Shown: in pieces, positions 1 to 5,278 of the stretch
Layout of the letters: each line of letters begins with the position of its first letter
How positions within the stretch are numbered: the stretch's first letter is position 1
Source: an uncultured Oscillospiraceae bacterium
GTDB taxonomy: Bacteria > Bacillota > Clostridia > Oscillospirales > Oscillospiraceae
Direction: 5' to 3'
Length of the DNA stretch: 5,278 nt
Assembly (NCBI GenBank): GCA_900758955.1
Contig: CAAETL010000017.1
Location: 1 to 5,278 of the forward strand
Position numbers and translations under genes: made by a program
Notes under the pieces: model-generated
Told to the model about the DNA's origin: nothing
The model's database searches: none
Seen by the model: only the letters and a program-made list of their open reading frames with translations

Positions 1-527
1 GTTTCAAGGCTTTCCCGCAGGGAGGTCATCCATGTTTCCATTGCTTGCGCTAAGATAAATTGCTGCTGCAAGACGGCCATTCCTGTCTCGGGGACCTCTG
101 GCTGGTTTTCTTTTATGCTGATGTTCTCTTCCAAGTATGTCTTCAGCGTCCGTATATTTTCTTCTATCGCAGACAGACACAAATTTTGCCGGTCCCGTGA
201 AAGGCTGGTCAAATTGACAATAACCGCATTAAAATCCAGAAATATGCGAATGGGTTTGGCTGCAATTTCTGACATAAGGTCTTCAAATTCTTTTTCACCG
301 GCAGCGGTTAAGGAATAGACGGCCTTTTCGGCCATTTTTCCTTCTTTCACCAGGTTGCTTTTGATATAGCCCTTCTCTTCCAGCTGAATCACCTTTTTAT
401 AGATGGAGGGCGTGCTGATTTTCACCCACCTTGATATGTTACGATACTCCACTAACTTTTGAATATCATAGGCGCTTAACGCCTCTTTTTTTAAGATTCC
501 TAACACAATCAAATCAATGGTCGCCAT
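1..527 (-). CDS. PadR-family transcriptional regulator, 3' end cut by window edge
   Basis: Reading leftward from an ATG at 525-527, the frame stays open for 175 codons to the window edge, so only the C-terminal end is missing; PadR proteins of this kind are often about 180 residues. Residues 5-26 (LIVLGILKKE then LSAYDI) and 38-55 (STPSIYKKVIQLEEKGYI) match the PadR winged-helix pattern of an LG-L-YDI helix followed by a TPSIY-LEEKGYI recognition region. The wing ends at YSLTAAGEKEF (71-81). Residues 90-175 are a mostly helical tail, as in the PadR dimerisation domain. A GGGGGA Shine-Dalgarno at about 533-538 supports this start. It is divergent from the MATE gene, and palindromic operators lie between the two. 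By analogy with PadR regulators of drug pumps, it probably represses both itself and the pump, and a ligand releases it. The effector is unknown. A MarR protein is less likely because of the TPSIY motif. Confidence 0.9.
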   Translation of the reverse strand, partial: MATIDLIVLGILKKEALSAYDIQKLVEYRNISRWVKISTPSIYKKVIQLEEKGYIKSNLVKEGKMAEKAVYSLTAAGEKEFEDLMSEIAAKPIRIFLDFNAVIVNLTSLSRDRQNLCLSAIEENIRTLKTYLEENISIKENQPEVPETGMAVLQQQFILAQAMETWMTSLRESLE

Positions 528-545
528 ACTGTCCCCCTTTTTCTC

Positions 546-574
546 TTGACTAATACTATAAATTATAGTATTAT
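546..574 (+). promoter_or_regulatory. Sigma-A promoter for the MATE pump gene
   Basis: The -35 box TTGACT (546-551) and the -10 box TATTAT (569-574) each match consensus at 5 of 6 positions, with an optimal 17-bp spacer. Transcription would start near 581, giving a leader of about 70 nt. The spacer is almost wholly filled by operator 1, so a bound repressor should block RNA polymerase directly. Confidence 0.7.
551..573. promoter_or_regulatory. Operator 1: perfect 23-bp palindrome
   Basis: The arms TAATACTATAA (551-561) and TTATAGTATTA (563-573) are exact reverse complements around a single central A at 562. The core TACTATAAATTATAG (554-568) recurs in the opposite orientation at 594-608. The palindrome lies between the -35 and -10 boxes of the pump promoter, and dyad sites of this kind suit a dimeric winged-helix regulator. 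Binding by the adjacent PadR protein is inferred from position. Confidence 0.75.
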
Positions 575-590
575 ATGTTCCTCAACTTCT

Positions 591-600
591 TTGCTATAAT
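591..600 (+). promoter_or_regulatory. Possible second, extended -10 promoter for the MATE gene
   Basis: TTGCTATAAT holds a perfect TATAAT -10 box (595-600) preceded by the TGn extension (592-594) typical of promoters that need no good -35. No convincing -35 is seen 16-18 bp upstream. Operator 2 overlaps it. The match may also arise simply because the operator itself is AT-rich. Confidence 0.35.
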
Positions 601-613
601 TTATAGTACTATA
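592..613. promoter_or_regulatory. Operator 2: inverted copy of operator 1 with an extra half-site
   Basis: The minus-strand reading of 592-608 matches the 17-base core of operator 1 (554-570) at 16 of 17 positions. Its centre (600) lies 38 bp from that of operator 1 (562). An overlapping 12-bp perfect palindrome, TATAGTACTATA (602-613), adds a third TACTATA half-site, so a second dimer or a shifted register is possible. The site covers the -10 box of the regulator's own promoter, which suggests negative autoregulation. Confidence 0.65.
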
Positions 614-631
614 CTTTATCTTCACTGTCAA
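603..631 (-). promoter_or_regulatory. Sigma-A promoter for the PadR regulator gene
   Basis: On the minus strand a perfect -35 TTGACA (626-631) is followed after 17 bp by TACTAT (603-608), a 4 of 6 match to the -10 consensus. Transcription would begin near 596 and run left, giving a leader of about 70 nt. The -10 box lies inside operator 2. Confidence 0.6.
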
Positions 632-650
632 GAGAAAGGACTCTAAAATC

Positions 651-2045
651 ATGAAGCAACCGTATACCAAGATGGCGCTGCTGGAAAGCGCGCCAATCCC
701 AACAGCGCTTTTTGCCATGGGACTGCCCACAATGTTTGGCATGATGATTAACGCGCTCTACAATTTAGTAGACGCCTATTTCGTTGGGGGACTGGGCACC
801 TCTCCGGCGGGCGCGATCTCCATTGCGTTCCCCCTTGGTCAGGTAATCGTGGGTTTAGGCCTACTATTTGGCAACGGGGCTGCCTCCTATCTGTCCAGAC
901 TATTGGGGCGAGGGGACAAAAAAACCGCAAACCAAGTAGCCAGCACGGCGCTCTATAGCAGTATCTTTGTTGGTGCGATTCTCATTTTGGCGGCAATGAT
1001 TTTTTTAAACCCAATTCTAACATGCTTAGGGGCGACTGACAGCATACGGCCTTACGCCATGAGCTACTCCCGCATTATTCTCATGTCCTCAATTTTTAAT
1101 GTATTTAATGTCACCATGAATAATATTGTGACAAGTGAAGGCGCCGCCAAAACCACAATGCTTGTTTTACTGTCAGGCGCAATTTTTAATGTCATCTTAG
1201 ACCCCATCTTAATCTACGGGTTTCACTTAGGGGTAGCAGGCGCGGCCCTTGCTACCGCCACGTCACAGTTTGTCTCTACCTTGCTCTATTTAGGTTATGC
1301 AGTTGGGAAAAAAAGCGCATTTCGCTTTCACCTGAAAGATTGCCGCTTTACAAAAAAAATCATGTTTGAAATTCTAAAAATCGGGATTCCGACGATGATC
1401 TTTCAGTTGCTGACCAGTCTCTCCATTGCAATGATTAACGACCAGGCGAAAAATTATGGGGACTCTGTCATTGCCGCCATGCTTCCCGTAATCAGAATGA
1501 TTTCTGTGGGAAGTCTGATGGTCTTCGGTTTTATGAAAGGTTTTCAAGCCATCGCCGGATACTGCTATGGGGCAAAGCAATATGCGCGTCTGCGCGAAGC
1601 ACTTCATACTGCCGTCTTATGGTCCACGCTATTCTGCGTGATTTATGGATTGATCACGGCGATCTTTTCCACAGAGATTGTCTCGCTCTTTACAAAGGTG
1701 GATTTGGAGATGCTCTTAGTCGGACAAAAAGCTTTGCGAGCGAATGGCATAACGTTTATGCTTTTTGGTTTCTACACGGTGTATTCGTCTCTTTTTCTTG
1801 CCATGGGGAAAGCAAAAAGTGGGTTTTTCCTTGGCGCTTGCAGGCAAGGAATTTGTTTGGTACCGGTAATTCTTATTCTCCCTACGCTTTGGGGGTTGAG
1901 CGGTATTCTGTTCGCGCAGCCCATCGCCGATATCTTATCTGCCGTAATTACTGTTTTGATGGCCGTGCCTCTTCATCAGGACTTGACCAGGAAGATCCCA
2001 GGCTCTGCCGACCCGAACGTCAATTCCTCTAACCATCTTCATTAA
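651..2045 (+). CDS. MATE family multidrug efflux transporter (MepA-like)
   Basis: This is a complete 464-residue integral membrane protein of the MATE family, which exports cationic drugs or metabolites in exchange for Na+ or H+. Family length is about 450 residues with 12 membrane helices in two bundles, and the hydropathy here fits. The N-lobe shows NLVDAYFVGGLG (38-49) with the conserved Asp41, and NVILDPILIYG then GVAGAALATATSQ (180-206) with Asp184. The C-lobe shows GFQAIAGYCYGAKQYARLREA split across 297-317, the counterpart of the N-lobe loop. The start has an AAGGA ribosome binding site at 636-640, 10 nt upstream. Its divergent PadR gene and the operators in its promoter suggest inducible expression. 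The closest known type by overall look is the MepA branch, but the substrate cannot be read from the sequence. Codon use is more AT-rich than in the genes to the right. Confidence 0.92.
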   Translation: MKQPYTKMALLESAPIPTALFAMGLPTMFGMMINALYNLVDAYFVGGLGTSPAGAISIAFPLGQVIVGLGLLFGNGAASYLSRLLGRGDKKTANQVASTALYSSIFVGAILILAAMIFLNPILTCLGATDSIRPYAMSYSRIILMSSIFNVFNVTMNNIVTSEGAAKTTMLVLLSGAIFNVILDPILIYGFHLGVAGAALATATSQFVSTLLYLGYAVGKKSAFRFHLKDCRFTKKIMFEILKIGIPTMIFQLLTSLSIAMINDQAKNYGDSVIAAMLPVIRMISVGSLMVFGFMKGFQAIAGYCYGAKQYARLREALHTAVLWSTLFCVIYGLITAIFSTEIVSLFTKVDLEMLLVGQKALRANGITFMLFGFYTVYSSLFLAMGKAKSGFFLGACRQGICLVPVILILPTLWGLSGILFAQPIADILSAVITVLMAVPLHQDLTRKIPGSADPNVNSSNHLH

Positions 2046-2060
2046 GACATTGATTCTGAA

Positions 2061-2101
2061 CGGCATGGCGTCCGCTTCGGGATGCCGGGGCATTTTACCC
2101 C
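2061..2101. terminator. Weak stem-loops between convergent genes, possible terminator
   Basis: The 76-bp gap between the convergent pump and protease-like genes contains a 6-bp perfect stem, CGGCAT (2061-2066) with ATGCCG (2082-2087), and the small GGGG/CCCC pair around CATTTTA (2087-2101). Neither strand has a proper U-tract directly after a stem, so intrinsic termination is doubtful. The position is where a bidirectional terminator would be expected. Confidence 0.25.
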
Positions 2102-2121
2102 TTGTGCCATCGAATTCGCCT

Positions 2122-3231
2122 TCATTCCACCGGAATGGGGTCCTGTCCGCCAATTCCCACTTGGGGTTGGGGCGCTCCCTCATCCAAGTTATGGTCCGTG
2201 AGCTGGTCAAGATACAGATCCAGCCGCTCCTGGGCATACTCCCTGGCCTCCATTTCACAGAGCTGATAGTAATATTCCGACGAACCGTCATCCACATAGT
2301 TGGCAAATTCCGTCCGGTAACGTTTTACCGAGCGGTATACCATGAGATCTCGGTAGGATTCGGGGACTTCATCATACACCTCGCAGAGCGTCCACTGATA
2401 GCTGTGGTAGCACTCGTGAAGCAAGGTCTCTAAACACTCCGGGCCGGTGCTCTCCCCCACAAAGCTCTTGTTAATCTCAATGGATTTCGTCTGATGGGTA
2501 TACGCGCCCCGCGTGGCATGGTCTTCCATCGCCTTCAAGGATACCTTGGGAGAAACAGGCAGCCCCAAATGCACCGTTTCCAAGTCTGCCGCCAACTGGA
2601 GCAGTGTCGTTTTTTCCTGTTCGCCGAGGGCGGACCACCGGGGCTCTTGAAATTGCGCCAGCTCCTGGAGATGGTCGCTGATGGAACCAGCCGGAACCCT
2701 TGCCACAGCCGGAACGCCCCCCGGGGATGAGAACTCCATCCCCATGGTCAGGGCCAGAAATACCAGCACCAAAGTCAGGGAGAGAGAGATCACATGGCGG
2801 GAATAGTGCAGACAGTGCCGAAGTTTTGGGTAGCGAGGCCTGTCTCCCGCTTGGGGGGGCGCCGACTGCCGCACGATCAGCAGGTAAAACGCCAATAAGC
2901 TGGCACACATAACCCCGATCGCCAGCAACGCCAGCCGTTGGGAGCGCTGGAACAGAACGGGTAGGCTGTAAAGCTCCAGCGGCAGGGCAATGGCGGCAAA
3001 GGAATTCAGTCCGCCCCACCGGCCCGGCGGCGTCAGGCAATAGCCGGCCAATACGCCGCCGATGACGATGGTTAAAAACAAGATCTGGGTAACCGCTCCT
3101 CCCGCCTCCGCCCCCGGAAAGGGCCAAGGCCGTAGCAGAACCAAATCGTAACAGAGAATGGGAAGGGATGCTGTTTTCAGCGCATCCCAAATCAGCGAAG
3201 ACGTCCTCTGCGCGCGCGGCTTACTCTCCAA
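2122..3231 (-). CDS. Membrane-anchored putative zinc metallopeptidase (HExxH)
   Basis: I do not recognise a named family. The 369-residue protein begins with a TTG codon (3229-3231), chosen because a perfect AGGAGG (3239-3244) sits 7 nt upstream and no early ATG exists. Residues about 20-166 contain five hydrophobic segments (near 20-34, 46-66, 77-94, 98-120, 147-165). The basic N-terminus and the basic loop at 121-146 favour a cytoplasmic N-terminus, placing residues 167-369 outside. That domain carries LLHECYHSYQW (270-280), a zincin HExxH with likely zinc ligands His272 and His276 and catalytic Glu273. A downstream CEMEAREYA (325-333) could give the third ligand, Glu326 or Glu328, as in other HExxH proteins with a later E-x-x-A helix. 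The gene starts 49 bp after the second MATE gene and is probably co-transcribed with it. The substrate is unknown, and a non-catalytic zinc-binding role is possible. Confidence 0.75.
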   Translation of the reverse strand: MESKPRAQRTSSLIWDALKTASLPILCYDLVLLRPWPFPGAEAGGAVTQILFLTIVIGGVLAGYCLTPPGRWGGLNSFAAIALPLELYSLPVLFQRSQRLALLAIGVMCASLLAFYLLIVRQSAPPQAGDRPRYPKLRHCLHYSRHVISLSLTLVLVFLALTMGMEFSSPGGVPAVARVPAGSISDHLQELAQFQEPRWSALGEQEKTTLLQLAADLETVHLGLPVSPKVSLKAMEDHATRGAYTHQTKSIEINKSFVGESTGPECLETLLHECYHSYQWTLCEVYDEVPESYRDLMVYRSVKRYRTEFANYVDDGSSEYYYQLCEMEAREYAQERLDLYLDQLTDHNLDEGAPQPQVGIGGQDPIPVE

Positions 3232-3238
3232 AAGGCAC

Positions 3239-3244
3239 CCTCCT
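3239..3244 (-). promoter_or_regulatory. Ribosome binding site that fixes a TTG start
   Basis: The minus strand reads AAAGGAGGG here, a full anti-16S match, 7 nt before TTG at 3229-3231. A GTG at 3236-3238 lies too close to it to be used. No promoter is evident in the 49-bp gap between the two genes, which agrees with translation from a transcript that starts upstream of the MATE gene. Confidence 0.75.
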
Positions 3245-3280
3245 TTCCGGTAACGTTACGTTCGTTTAACACGCTTTCTG

Positions 3281-4645
3281 TCACTCTTCCGACGCAATTT
3301 GGGACGTCTGTCCCGCCCCATGATCCAAGGATTTGCGCCATACCCCGCTCCGTTCATAGAGATACCCCAGGGGAACGGAGGAGACTGGCGCAATCATACA
3401 GGCCCAGTAGACGCCCACCAGACCAAACGCGCGGTCCAATATGACGGCTAGCACAACGCGGACCAGAACGCAGTTGAGCAGACTGGACCCCAAGGCGAAG
3501 AGCGTATGACCCGCCCCCATGGGCAGGGCGTTATACACCATAAAGCTAGCGTAGAACACCAGAGACATAATCTCAATGCGCAGGTTTAATATGGCCAGAG
3601 AGGCAGTAACATCGTCGGGATGGAACAGGCCGATTAATTGGGGCGCGAAGGCCTCAATTCCCACAATTAGAATCACCGCTACACCAATGGCGATCCGCAT
3701 GGCCACATGGACCACCCGACTGGCCCGCTTAAATTTTCCCGCACCCAAGCATTGGGCCACAACTGTAGAGGCGGCGGAGGACAGGGCAATGGTGAACATC
3801 TGAGCAAAATCTTTGATCTTTACGCAATAGCCGCTGGCGGCCGAGGCCTCGATGCCATATTGGTTGATGAGGAAAGTCATCAGCAGCCAGCTCATGCCCA
3901 CGATGGTCATCTGTACCGCGCTGGGAATCCCCAGGCGCAGCATCGTTTTCAGTTTATCCCATTTAATCGTGAGGTGGCGGAGGGAAACCTGAAATAAGTC
4001 CCGATATTTCAGCACGTAAATCAGCGACACCAAGAAACTGATACACTGGGCAATCACGGTGGCCAGCGCCGCGCCCTGAACGCCCCACTGAAATGCGCCC
4101 ATGAAAAGAATGTCCAAAGCCACGTTTACAATTACCGTCACCAATACGCAGTAGAACGGCTGCTTGGAGTTTCCCACCGCCCGGATCATCGAGGCGCAGG
4201 CGTTATATCCAAACACCGGCAGAAGACCAAAGGCACTGATCCGAATATAGGCGGTAGCTTCCGTCAAGGCGGGGGCGTCCAACGCTGACAGCATGGACCG
4301 GCCTCCCAGGAAGACCACCACGGCCATACATACCCCGGCGACCATCGCCAGAGATAATAGGGTCACGTTGGTTTCATGCCGGCCTTTATGGTTTTTGCTG
4401 CCATAAAACTGCCCCATTAAAATATTACCGCCCGTGGCGATCCCCATAATAATCTGCGTCAGGATCACCACAATTTGTCCGGCGTTATTGATAGCCGATA
4501 CCCCGGCTTTTCCGATAAAAAAGCTGGCCACCATGAGGTCGGTGATGGCGTAAGCCGACTGAAGCACCGATGAGAGCACAATCGGTGTGGAGTACCGAAG
4601 CAGGGTCTTCCAAATTACGCCTTCGGTGAGATCCAATTGCTGCAT
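3281..4645 (-). CDS. MATE family efflux transporter, second branch
   Basis: This is a complete 454-residue MATE transporter with about 12 membrane helices. The N-lobe has ITDLMVASFFIGKAGVSAI (34-52) with Asp36, then RAVGNSKQP (155-163) and NVALDILFMG followed by GVQGAALATVIAQ (174-200) with Asp178. The C-lobe repeat is AQCLGAGKFKRA (297-308). It exports an unknown organic cation or metabolite by Na+ or H+ antiport. The ATG start at 4643-4645 has AGGAGG (4654-4659) 8 nt upstream. It differs clearly from the other MATE protein in this window: the motifs are shared but the flanking residues are not, so this is not a recent tandem duplication. It follows the ABC transporter gene by 79 bp and precedes the protease-like gene by 49 bp. 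A possible private promoter and an inverted repeat lie upstream. DinF/NorM-like assignment within MATE is uncertain. Confidence 0.92.
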   Translation of the reverse strand: MQQLDLTEGVIWKTLLRYSTPIVLSSVLQSAYAITDLMVASFFIGKAGVSAINNAGQIVVILTQIIMGIATGGNILMGQFYGSKNHKGRHETNVTLLSLAMVAGVCMAVVVFLGGRSMLSALDAPALTEATAYIRISAFGLLPVFGYNACASMIRAVGNSKQPFYCVLVTVIVNVALDILFMGAFQWGVQGAALATVIAQCISFLVSLIYVLKYRDLFQVSLRHLTIKWDKLKTMLRLGIPSAVQMTIVGMSWLLMTFLINQYGIEASAASGYCVKIKDFAQMFTIALSSAASTVVAQCLGAGKFKRASRVVHVAMRIAIGVAVILIVGIEAFAPQLIGLFHPDDVTASLAILNLRIEIMSLVFYASFMVYNALPMGAGHTLFALGSSLLNCVLVRVVLAVILDRAFGLVGVYWACMIAPVSSVPLGYLYERSGVWRKSLDHGAGQTSQIASEE

Positions 4646-4669
4646 GGAATAAACCTCCTAACTGCGAAC

Positions 4670-4700
4670 GCTGCAACGAGCCTTCCGGATCTATTGCAGC
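4670..4700. repeat. Inverted repeat upstream of second MATE gene (operator or leader hairpin)
   Basis: GCTGCAA (4670-4676) and TTGCAGC (4694-4700) form a perfect 7-bp inverted repeat with a 17-nt centre. The centre itself can pair further (GA with TC and CC with GG around a TTCC loop, interrupted by one mismatch). It lies between the predicted promoter and the ribosome binding site. There is no U-tract on the minus strand, so it is unlikely to terminate the ABC transcript. It could be a repressor site just downstream of the -10 box, or a stabilising hairpin in read-through RNA. Confidence 0.5.
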
Positions 4701-4703
4701 TTT

Positions 4704-4733
4704 ATTACACTTGATTTCACCGGCTTATGCCAA
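4704..4733 (-). promoter_or_regulatory. Possible promoter for the MATE and protease-like gene pair
   Basis: On the minus strand TTGGCA (4728-4733) and TGTAAT (4704-4709) each match the sigma-A consensus at 5 of 6 positions with an 18-bp spacer. The -35 box overlaps the last codons of the ABC gene. Transcription would start near 4697, giving a leader of about 50 nt. Read-through from the ABC operon is the alternative. Confidence 0.4.
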
Positions 4734-5278
4734 ATGGCAGGCGGTAAAATGGCCGGGCGCCACTTCCCGCAGCGCGGGGCGGCACTGGGCGCATTGATTC
4801 TCGGCAAAGGGGCAGCGGGTCCGAAACCGGCATCCGGAGGGGGGATGGGCGGGGGAAGGCAGGTCTCCCCGGGATAAGGTCTCGGCCCGCCCCCCTTTTC
4901 TTTGCAGCGAAGGCACAGAAGCCAACAGGGCCCTGGTATAGGGGTGGGCAGGGTGTAAAATCAGCTCCTCGCTGGGGGCCAGTTCCAAAATACACCCCAA
5001 ATACATTACCCCAATCCGTCGGGAAATGTGACGGACCACAGACACATCGTGGCCAATAAACAGATATGTTAACCCCAGCTTTTCCTGCATTTCCTCCAAC
5101 ACGTTGAGAATTTGGGCTTGGATGGACACATCTAAGGCAGATACCGGTTCGTCGCAGACGAGAAATTCCGGCTTGACCGCCAGCGCCCTGGCAATTCCCA
5201 CCCGCTGCTGCATGCCTCCGGAAAGCTGGTGCGGATAGCTTCCCTCCTGATCGGGACGCAGCCCCACCAGTTCCAACA
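4725..5278 (-). CDS. Peptide ABC transporter ATP-binding protein (OppF/DppF type), 5' end cut
   Basis: This is the C-terminal 183 residues of an ATPase that powers uptake of oligopeptides or dipeptides through an Opp/Dpp membrane complex. The reading frame is open at the right edge: the codon at 5274-5276 is TTG, read here as an internal leucine. About 140 N-terminal residues with Walker A are therefore outside the window, judged from the usual length near 320. Visible motifs, numbered from that leucine, are the signature LSGGMQQR (18-25), Walker B FLVCDEP (38-44), D-loop SALD (46-49) and switch His76. The phrases [10 protein letters not shown] and [15 protein letters not shown] favour the F subunit over the D subunit. 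The tail is the oligopeptide/dipeptide C-terminal domain with cysteines at 149, 155, 162, 165 and 180, a pattern linked to a [4Fe-4S] cluster in related subunits. Other subunits presumably lie to the right. Peptide specificity cannot be read. Confidence 0.93.
   Translation of the reverse strand, partial: LELVGLRPDQEGSYPHQLSGGMQQRVGIARALAVKPEFLVCDEPVSALDVSIQAQILNVLEEMQEKLGLTYLFIGHDVSVVRHISRRIGVMYLGCILELAPSEELILHPAHPYTRALLASVPSLQRKGGRAETLSRGDLPSPAHPPSGCRFRTRCPFAENQCAQCRPALREVAPGHFTACHLA

Larger units (their letters stand above)
528..650. promoter_or_regulatory. Divergent control region between regulator and MATE pump
   Basis: This 123-bp gap is strongly AT-rich and carries promoters for both genes, two copies of a palindromic operator, and an 11-bp perfect inverted repeat (540-550 with 627-637, TTTCTCTTGAC and its complement) that supplies most of each -35 box. 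The rightward promoter lies on the regulator side and the leftward promoter on the pump side. They therefore face each other, and the predicted transcripts overlap by roughly 15 nt at their 5' ends. Start points are inferred from promoter spacing only. Confidence 0.8.

Noticed and set aside
115..318. Plus-strand open frame of 67 codons near the left edge
   Set aside because: It is antisense to the PadR coding frame, whose winged-helix motifs are unmistakable.
1619..2032. Open frame of 137 codons on the plus strand inside the first MATE gene
   Set aside because: It is a shifted reading of a clear MATE C-lobe with low-complexity composition and no family motif.
2050..2433. Plus-strand open frame of 127 codons just after the MATE stop
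   Set aside because: It is antisense to the zinc-motif domain of the protease-like gene and lacks a good ribosome binding site.
2477..3190. Long open frame of 237 codons on the minus strand
   Set aside because: It lies wholly inside the protease-like gene in another frame, is rich in Gly, Pro and Arg as expected of a shifted GC-rich gene, and has no recognisable domain.
3250..3259. Palindrome GTAACGTTAC between the second MATE gene and the protease-like gene
   Set aside because: It is a 10-bp palindrome with no second copy and no promoter boxes around it, so chance is the simplest explanation.
5274..5276. TTG as a true start of the ABC ATPase
   Set aside because: The upstream Walker A half of the ATPase would be missing. 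The frame runs on to the window edge and the residue fits an internal leucine before ELVGL.

Overview
The window looks like chromosomal DNA from a low-to-mid-GC Firmicute of the class Clostridia, perhaps Oscillospiraceae-like. This is inferred from strong AGGAGG ribosome binding sites, sigma-A type promoters, a TTG start and the gene repertoire; nothing here fixes the species. There are five protein genes, three complete and two cut by the window ends. I see no RNA genes, insertion sequences or CRISPR arrays, and no gene-free stretch longer than about 125 bases.

Left part (1-2045): a PadR-family repressor gene reads leftward off the window edge, divergent from a complete MATE efflux pump gene reading right. 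The 123-bp gap between them is dense with control elements. It holds two near-identical palindromic operators in opposite orientation, a consensus-like promoter for each gene, and an 11-bp inverted repeat that carries most of both -35 boxes. The layout predicts a self-repressing regulator that also represses the pump, presumably relieved by a pump substrate.

Middle and right part (2122-5278): three genes lie on the minus strand. In transcription order they are the 3' part of an F-type (OppF/DppF-like) peptide ABC transporter ATPase, a second MATE transporter from a different branch, and a 369-residue membrane protein whose C-terminal domain, predicted to be outside the cell, carries an HExxH zinc-protease motif. 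The second MATE gene has a possible promoter of its own at the end of the ABC gene. Only 49 bp separate it from the protease-like gene, which starts with TTG behind a perfect Shine-Dalgarno, so those two are probably co-transcribed.

The left block is visibly more AT-rich in codon choice (many TTA, AAA and ATT codons) than the right block, so the regulator-pump pair may be a separately acquired resistance module. The least described items are the membrane-anchored zincin-like protein coupled to a MATE exporter and the compact face-to-face promoter and operator arrangement. No wholly new system can be demonstrated from this sequence alone.
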